Shown: positions 57,617 to 64,000 of the stretch, one piece after another | Position numbering within the stretch: position 1 is the stretch's first letter | Layout: each line of letters opens with the position of its first letter | DNA from: Tricholoma matsutake | Lineage: Eukaryota > Basidiomycota > Agaricomycetes > Agaricales > Tricholomataceae | DNA length: 64,000 nucleotides | Direction of reading: 5' to 3' | Assembly: GCA_026075535.2 (NCBI GenBank) | Contig: AP026550.1 | Span: forward strand, 2,294,001-2,358,000 | Notes under the pieces: model-generated | What the model saw: the letters and a program-made list of their open reading frames with translations, nothing else | The model's database searches: none | Told to the model about the DNA's origin: nothing | Made by a program: the position numbers and the translations under genes

Positions 57617-58621
57617 ATGACAGCACCTGCAGTTGACATAAATGGGGCAGAAAGTGACCGGATGGATAATGGTGGGGTACAGTCACAGATTGGAAGTGTT
57701 CCTGTCATAGCTGGGATGGCGGATGGGGCTGGGACAGCTGTAGAGGGCAGAAATGCAGTCGAGAATGAATGCCAATATCCTAGAAGATCAAATTGTACTA
57801 ATGTTCATTTTACACAAGGAATAGATGCATAGTACTCACCTGAATCTATATATCAAGTTTTGTAGCTATCCATCGTGAACTGAGCAAGTAGTGAGGAAAA
57901 CAGACTGAGGTGTGAGTGAGGAGACTTGCATGGTGCAAGTTCCCATGGGTGGCTGAGTACCTGAATTCACTCAAATTGGCACTTACCACTGCAAAATATT
58001 CACGTGACAACAAACACATCGTGCAAAAATATAGAAAGTATGCCGGATGCGAGATAACCCATTTACCTTGCTGTTGAGCATTACTAATGCATGACAAAGT
58101 ATGTATGTAATGTATATTAACATGTTTTAGCTAGCCTGACTGAGTACTGGGCTCTGCACAGTAGGGCTTTCAGGACTTCTTTCCTCCTGCATTTAGTCTT
58201 TGTGAACCTACTGCACAATAAGGAGCACAACATGTGTGATCCAAATTGTAGTGCTCAATAATGGGGATTCTCAGCAAAACCAAGGGGGTCAGGAATCCCA
58301 AACCAGATGTAGGGGACCCAGGGTCCTGCCAGAGGCCAAATTTTTATTTATTTACCAAGGTGAAAATGACATCAATAGGCATCGATAAGCAATGATTTGC
58401 TGTTGAAGGCTCTGTCAATCATTAGTATGCCTTTGTAGTATTACCCTTTACAATATACCAGGAACAAAACTCTGCTCATGCTGGACCAGTTGTTAGAATA
58501 GCCAAGGGGCTGTGCGAGCATGCACAATGCCTGTTTCAGTATTTACTTGGTCATATCACATAACCATATTTGGCCTCCAGTTTATTATGCACTGTTGTTT
58601 ATAGGGTAAAGCACAGTATGG
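57617..58621. other. No gene recognised
   Basis: 3' flank of the pogo-like element. There is a short plus frame (57617-57832) that may be transposase tail, otherwise nothing. Confidence 0.4.
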
Positions 58622-59209
58622 GCAGACTCCAAACCAGCTGTGGGCCGCGTTTAACTTCTTTTTGCTTATGTAAACTTGGCATCCAGCGACTGGCAAACTT
58701 GTAAATTTGGTTGTGTTTGTACTCTGATCTATTTTCAGTGGGAAATTTTCTGCAAGCCATTCCTCAACAACCATGCCATATTTTTGCATTATTCTGTAAT
58801 CCATCTTATACTACTAAGTGAGCTCTAGAATTTCAAACAATTTATTTATTTATTGGTTGACATCTGTGAAAGTTAGGTTGACTCCTGCCAATTATGTGTG
58901 TGCAAGCAATATTTCAAGAACTGATGGTCAGAAAAATAAGTTGAGAGTAGTACAGTGTCAAGGATAATGTCAACTAAAAAATAAATAGATTGCATGGAAA
59001 TATAGATCTCAGTTAGTAGTATAAGATAGACTACAGAATAATGCAAAAATATGGCATGGTTGTTGAGGAATGGCTTGCAGAAATTTTCCCACTGAAAATA
59101 GATCAGAGTACAAACACAACCAAATTTACAAGTTGTGCCAGTCACTGGACACCAAGTTTACATAAGCAAAAAAAAGTTAAATGTGGCCTGCAGCTGGTTT
59201 GGAGTCTGG
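58622..59209. repeat. Foldback repeat with about 200-bp arms
   Basis: 58622-58821 is the reverse complement of 59010-59209 (shared ATGGCATGGTTGTTGAGGAA and its complement TTCCTCAACAACCATGCCAT), with a 188-bp spacer. Identity is high by eye with scattered C/T differences. A transcript would form a long hairpin. Confidence 0.8.
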
Positions 59210-59235
59210 GGTATGGGTCAACTTGCGGTTAATAT

Positions 59236-59647
59236 TGTTAGGGCGACACCCACTATCTGCTAGCTAAGACCATGTGGGTTCTCTCTAAAAGAAGAGGGCG
59301 GGGTCCGCATGCATGATGGGGGAACTGATGGTTTTGATGTGAGGGGTTATTAATAGGTGAGTTTGTTGAGATAGGCTGTTCACACCACAAGTGTAGGTGG
59401 AATACCTAAGAGAACACAACTGGGGTCCCCTAGGCATATATTTAGGGTTTATATACTATGTTACATATATTGTACATTGTTGTTACCGATGCACTCATAC
59501 ATGCGTGTACATATTGATGTGTGCAAAATAAAATTCTCATGCTATCAAAGTGTAGTGTCATTTGGCATCATTTGGCATAATGTAGCGTAATTTGACATAA
59601 TAAAATAAAAATGAAAGTTTATTAGGTAATGGGGTGGTTTCCTAACA
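59236..59647. repeat. LTR-D solo LTR (412 bp)
   Basis: Starts TGTTAGGGCGACACCC and ends GGGGTGGTTTCCTAACA, an inverted TGTTAGG/CCTAACA end pair. A perfect 5-bp target duplication AATAT flanks it (59231-59235 and 59648-59652). A TATA-like TTATATACTATG and a CAAAATAAAATTC stretch lie inside. No internal genes. Confidence 0.9.
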
Positions 59648-59652
59648 AATAT

Positions 59653-60574
59653 GTGGCAGGTTTGACAGGTACAGGTACAGTTGCCAAAATGCCATACCTG
59701 TGGCATACTGTACCCATTTTGATGGTGTCACGGCCCCTCATGAGAAATGATGATGAAATCATTGTCTGTAAGTTTTTATTTACTTTCTTATTTCATAGTT
59801 AACTGTTTTTTAGGTCCTAGACTGCTACAACAGCAACATGAAGCCAAGGAAATGGGCCCAAATGACGTTTATTGTCATTTGGGCCCTAGGTAAGTGTTTC
59901 TTTGTTCATATCTTGTTTTTCTTTATTCAACTAACTTTATTCACATTATTTACAGGTTATAACTCACTTACAATGACACCACTACCTGGTGTGACAATGA
60001 CGATGGCTGCCACCACCACCACAGAACCCCCAACCACCACCGTGAGCAACTGCTTGCAGGGTAAACAGGGGAAGCCAATGAAATGGATCATTTGGGCCCC
60101 AGGTAAGTGTTTCTTTGTTCATATCTTGTTTTTCTTTATTCAACTAACTTTATTCACATTATCTACAGGTTATAACTTACTTACAATGATGCCACTACCT
60201 GGCTTGGCAACGACAATGATGGCCACCACCACCACAGAACCCCCAACCACCGCTGTGAGCAACTGCTTGTGGGGTGGAACAGGGATAAATGGGGGGAGAG
60301 GGCTGCTAGCAGCCGATGACAAGGGACAGCAGGATGGGAAATGACAAATGACAAAAAGGAGACAAGGAGACAAGGGATGAAACCCCCTCCCCTGCATTTT
60401 GCATGGGGGGTGGGTTTCTCTCTTTTTAGTATTGTATATAATTATTAAATAAATAAATCCCTCCATTGCTTGTCTAGAGTGGAGGTGTCTTTTTTTTGCA
60501 CATAAGCCTTTGCAGTATTCAAATTTTTAAAAAAATTGTAGCTTAGGTATGTATATGGGGTGTAGTTATGTTAG
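59653..60574. mobile_element. MITE-2-like element with a tandem duplication
   Basis: Begins with the GACAGGTACAGG / GCCATACCTGTGGCATAC words seen at the left of MITE-2. A block of about 188 bp (59874-60060) is repeated at 60089-60276; both start at CATTTGGGCCC, go through AGGTAAGTGTTTC ... ACAGGTTATAAC (donor and acceptor-like signals) and end at GTGAGCAACTGCTTG. The long plus frame 59838-60344 runs through both copies. A GGGCCCAAATGAC palindrome lies at 59854-59886. Confidence 0.55.
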
Positions 60575-60948
60575 TATAAGGGCAACCTCAGCCTACCAAA
60601 GGGAAATCTGAAGAGAAAACTCTGAGGACCCCTTTGCCAATGCCCAGTATATGTGAAGACTGCAAAAATCAAATAATAATCTAAAAATAGAAAAGGCAGA
60701 GATAGGCAGATCAAGGCTGCCAAATGACATCATACCAAGGGGTAGATGTCAGAAGGGGTGCTCTGCCTCTAAATATAAAACTGTCAACATGCACAAATGT
60801 GATAGAAAGGGAGATTAGCAATAAAATAAGGAAAAATCATAGAAAATGAAGAATAGAAGGAAATGAAGTGAGGAAAAATATAGGACAAACATAAAAAATA
60901 GGAGAAACACACAGGGCACCCCTCCGAGTCCCCCCTAGTCCCCTTACA
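60575..60948 (-). repeat. LTR-B copy 2 (solo LTR, 374 bp)
   Basis: Plus-strand ends TATAAGGGCAACCTCAGCC and CCCCTTACA. A perfect 5-bp target duplication GTTAG (60570-60574 and 60949-60953). The CCAAATGACATCATACCAAG block is shared with the other LTR-B copies. Confidence 0.92.
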
Positions 60949-60953
60949 GTTAG

Positions 60954-61186
60954 TCAAGGGGCTATACAATACATATACAGGATATTTAACAACATAGAAC
61001 CTCAAATACAATGAAATATATTGTCAAAACCATGGTGTATATACATGGTGCCACACCTGCAGTGTTTCATGACAGACCATGGTAAAAATCTGTCACCATG
61101 GTTGCAGTGTTAGGATGGGTGCGGTGTTGACAGGTGTGGGTGTGGTGTGTGAAATTTTACCCATGGTGTGACCCGTGCTACACCCT
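60954..61186. mobile_element. Right end of the MITE-2-like element
   Basis: Ends CCCATGGTGTGACCCGTGCT followed by ACACCCTA, the diverged counterpart of the MITE-2 right end (TAGGG on the minus strand). It interrupts the gypsy-3 integrase after QFTSVFM. The matching left target site was not found. Confidence 0.5.
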
Positions 61187-62208
61187 AGTTGTTTAATTCT
61201 CACATAAACACAGAAGTGAACTGTGGTCTGCAATCAGAGATAATGGTATCAGGTAATCCATGTAACCACCATACCTGATTTAGGTAGAGGTGTGCCAAGC
61301 CCAATGATGAGGTTTCTGTAGTGGTAGGAATAATATGGACCTCCTTTGTAAAATGGTCACATACTACAAATATTGCATTGTACCCTTGAGCTTTGGGTAG
61401 TCTGGTGATAAAATCTACAGATATATCTTCCCATGGCACTTTTGGTATGGGGTTTGGCATTAATTTCCCTGCAGGTCTCTCTGGAAATTTCTTCCCCCTC
61501 ATGCATGTATCACATCCATCCACATACCCCAACACATATTTAGAAATTCTGGGCCACCAATGATTTCTCATTACTAATTCCAATGTCTTCCATCTTCCTG
61601 GATGTCCAGCAGTTGGTGTATTATGATGTAACCAGACAACAGATTTCAATCTGATGTGTACATCCCTCCAAATAATGCCTCCATGCCTCCAATGCTTGTA
61701 TTATTCCCAACATCTCTTTGTCATGCACATCATAATTCCTCTCCACATCATTCAACCCTCGGGACAAATATGCACAAGGATGCCATTTGTCATCTTTGCA
61801 CAGCATTGATAATACCACTCCAGTAGCAAAGTCGGATGCATCTGATTCCACTCATAAGAGGCACATGAAATCTACTGGGGCTAATATTGGTCCCTCCACA
61901 AACTTCCTTTTCAACTCCTCAAACACTGTCTGCTGACATTGGTCCCCCCACCTCCACACTACTCCCTTTCATGTAAGGTTATGTAAGGGTGCAGCAATTT
62001 CAGAAAAATTATGCACAAAGTGACAATAATAATTTTTGAGTCCCAAGAAGGCTTGAACCTTTTTGACATGGGTGGGTGCAGGCTAGTCAGTGATCACCTG
62101 TACCTTGATCAGGTCCATCTTAACTCTGTCAGGGCCAATCAATAATCCTAGGAACTCAATCTTACTTGCACCGAATACACTTCTCCAGTTTCAAAAATAG
62201 ATCATTCT
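61187..62208 (-). pseudogene. Gypsy-3: RNase H and integrase remnants
   Basis: Minus strand: EIEFLGLLIGPDRVKMDLIK (62145-62085), VKKVQAFLGL (62065), KYYCHF-like and FEELKRKFVEGPILAPVDF (61900), RNase H start ESDASDFATGVVLSMLCKDD and ERNYDVHDKEMLGIIQALEA, then an abrupt jump near 61650 from HYLEGCTHQIE to the integrase finger WLHHNTPTAGHPGRWKTLEL ... CDTCMRGKKFPE and core ISVDFITRLPKAQGYNAIFV, LPDTIISDCRPQFTSVFM. About 150 codons between RNase H and integrase are missing, an internal deletion. Confidence 0.82.
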
Positions 62209-62612
62209 TATAAGGGCAACCTCAGCCTCTAGCAAAGGGAAATCTGAAGTTAAAATTATACAGGGATTGGAGGTGCACCTAGCAAAGGGAAATCCAAAGA
62301 GAAAACTCTGAGGACCCCTGTGCCAATGCCCAGTATATGTGAAGACTGCAAAAATCAAATAATAATCTAAAAATAGAAAAGGCGGAGATAGGCAGATCAA
62401 GGTTGCTGAATGACATCATACCAAGGGGTAGATGTTGGAAGGGGTGCTCTGCCTCTAAATATAAAACTGTCAACATGCACAAATGTGATAGAAGGGAAAA
62501 TTAGTAATAAAATAAGGAAAAATAAAGAATAGGAGGAAAAGAAGTGAGGAAAAATATAGGATGAACATAAAAAATAGGAAAAACACATGGAGCATCCCCT
62601 AGTCCCCTTACA
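62209..62612 (-). repeat. LTR-B copy 3 (solo LTR, 404 bp)
   Basis: Ends TATAAGGGCAACCTCAGCCT and AGTCCCCTTACA on the plus strand. A perfect 5-bp duplication ATTCT (62204-62208 and 62613-62617). It sits inside the gypsy-3 RT frame; the block ENDLFLKLEKC lies across the insertion point. Confidence 0.92.
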
Positions 62613-62628
62613 ATTCTCCACTAATTTC

Positions 62629-63903
62629 TGTTATGGAAGGGTTAGTTGGCCTGTTCACCAACTTACCCCTTCCTGGGAATTTTGTCATGGCTGCTCCATC
62701 ATGCAATGGAATTGTTGTGCTACCATATACCCATCCTTTTTCTTTCATTTGTCAATATTTCATGTAACTAACTTCCCTTTTATTGCTTGCAGTTTGTTAT
62801 TCAATCCCTTTGACACAACAAAATTAGCTTCCAATCATGATCCATCAATCATGTGATCCATCACACTTACATGCTTCCTTGGCCTTTGTGCTGACAGCTC
62901 CGATGTCAATAAGGCAGAATGGTTCCAGTTGTTAATTATTCTTGCATCTGACACTTCCTTCATCTATTTATAACTCATCTTGGCAATGATCCAGTGTTTG
63001 ATCCAACATCACATTCCATGGCTATTCAAAATCCAAAATTGATGGGTCAATTGACTGGACGGTAGGGTCAAGGGACATCATTTGACTGCTCTCCGCACTT
63101 GGAGGGGGCACAAGTGATGCTCCATCAATAGAGACCCTCAATGACAGTCCACTCCCTGAGTCATCCCCAGCCTGTGAAGCCCTGAGACAAGGACTCGACG
63201 ACACCACTCCAACATCACCTGCCATACAAACACCACTCTCATCTTGAAGATCATCAATACATCACGACAATGATGATCCAACTTCTTAGCTAGTTTATCT
63301 TTCTTGTTGCTTGGTCCTGTCAGTGCAAGAGAATGTGCATGATTAGATTTTTTATTATCTCTACCATATTTTGTATTTAGGTGTCCTCCCACCTGTCGAA
63401 TGGAGCATGCAATTTTACTCTCAATTTCTCCCTCCTACTAAGTTTTCCCTCAGGTTCTCAAAGTCTCTCAAGTTCTCTGCACACTAAGGTGTAGAAGTTA
63501 AGCTAAGTACTCAAGTCTCAAGTTCACAGCTCCAAGAAGCCTCCCTTTACAAGTTCAAGTTCTCCAGTCCCTTTCCTTACTGCTTTACAAGACCTTTTTA
63601 TTGTTTCTACTCATTTCGAGCCTAGTATCAACTCCGTGTTTGAAGACCCTGTTTTCTGTACATGAACCATGTGGCCTTGTTGATTGCATTTTCCATTTGT
63701 TGTTGATCATCCTACATATGACACATTTTGTATCAATCACATTCCTGAGCATAGTTACATGCCCACTTTCACCTAACAAGCTAACAGCTTGTCTACCCAG
63801 TCCTCTCCATCTTTTTGTTCAATCTTGTTTACCCAACCGCTCATGATGCAACATTCCCATCAATGGATCTCCAACAGAACTCTCTTCCTGCCACACCATA
63901 ACA
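62629..63903. mobile_element. Putative solo LTR or small element in gypsy-3 RT (1275 bp)
   Basis: Ends TGTTATGGAAGGG and CTGCCACACCATAACA form an inverted TGTTATGG/CCATAACA pair. On the minus strand the RT frame stops at VIVQK before it and continues LVENDLFLK after it, so this segment is an insertion. The possible 5-bp duplications (GAAGG and GAAAT on the minus strand) match only partly. Inside, a minus frame (63392-63022) reads GGHLNTKYGRDNKKSNHAHS and an acidic/Ser-rich tail, unrecognised. Confidence 0.5.
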
Positions 63904-64000
63904 CCTTCTGCACTATCACCTCATGATTTTCTTCATCCTCCATAAATATCAGAATGTTGTCAATAGATATTATTACCATGCCTTTGTCAATTATGTCCTT
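63904..64000 (-). pseudogene. Gypsy-3 RT active-site fragment at window edge
   Basis: The minus strand reads DIIDKGMVIISIDNILIFME followed by DEENHEVIVQK. This is the Y-M-D-D region of a gypsy RT, here I-S-I-D-N with the second Asp changed to Asn. It continues past the right edge. Confidence 0.75.

Noticed and set aside
1..64000. tRNA or rRNA genes
   Set aside because: I looked for cloverleaf-like cores and conserved rRNA blocks and saw none I could support; a tRNAscan or Infernal run would decide.

Overview
The window reads as nuclear DNA of a mushroom-forming basidiomycete (Agaricomycetes). The evidence is many short GT-AG introns of about 50 bases, a clear set of single-copy fungal housekeeping genes, and transposon families typical of this class: Plavaka, fungal TET/JBP dioxygenase, DUF6589, RecQ-like helicase, tyrosine recombinase, Ty3/gypsy, pogo and hAT-like elements. 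The species cannot be told from the sequence alone.

Layout. (1) 0-8.6 kb is a mobile-DNA block. It holds a partial hypothetical gene, a solo-LTR relative, then a RecQ-like helicase gene (+) and a DUF6589 gene (-) that converge tail to tail between two inverted repeats of about 110 bp, followed by a DUF6589-like fragment and a decayed tyrosine recombinase. (2) 9.1-22.7 kb is a gene island: tRNase Z (12 exons, -), sterol C-8 isomerase ERG2 (-), a Ytp1-like membrane protein (+, 13 exons including four of 7-17 nt) sharing a 230-bp divergent promoter with ERG2, a septation-type coiled-coil protein (-) and a secreted class 3 lipase (-). (3) 23.5-50.4 kb is nested transposons. An LTR-A lies inside an LTR-B inside a gypsy element (gypsy-2). 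A Tc1/mariner gene is split by an LTR-A and a hAT-like MITE. A TET/JBP dioxygenase gene sits beside a Plavaka transposase gene that is split by a complete 6.47-kb gypsy element (gypsy-1) with a perfect 5-bp target duplication, and gypsy-1 itself carries a hAT-like MITE. (4) 50.9-53.2 kb is one secreted GH5 glucanase-type gene (-). (5) 53.9-64 kb is again mobile DNA: a TA-flanked MITE, a decayed pogo transposase, a foldback repeat, several solo LTRs with perfect target duplications and a broken gypsy (gypsy-3) running off the right edge.

The island genes have open, spliceable frames and ordinary CpG. The transposon blocks look CpG-poor and carry stops and Asp-to-Asn changes at catalytic sites that fit C:G to T:A transitions. 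That pattern fits cytosine methylation and deamination, and a TET/JBP gene (an enzyme family that oxidises methylcytosine) lies in the same block. Three further points deserve attention: a tandem array of phase-keeping exon-intron modules at 23.9-24.4 kb, the RecQ/DUF6589 unit, and the TET/JBP-Plavaka pair. All family names come from recognition of motifs by eye; no search was run.
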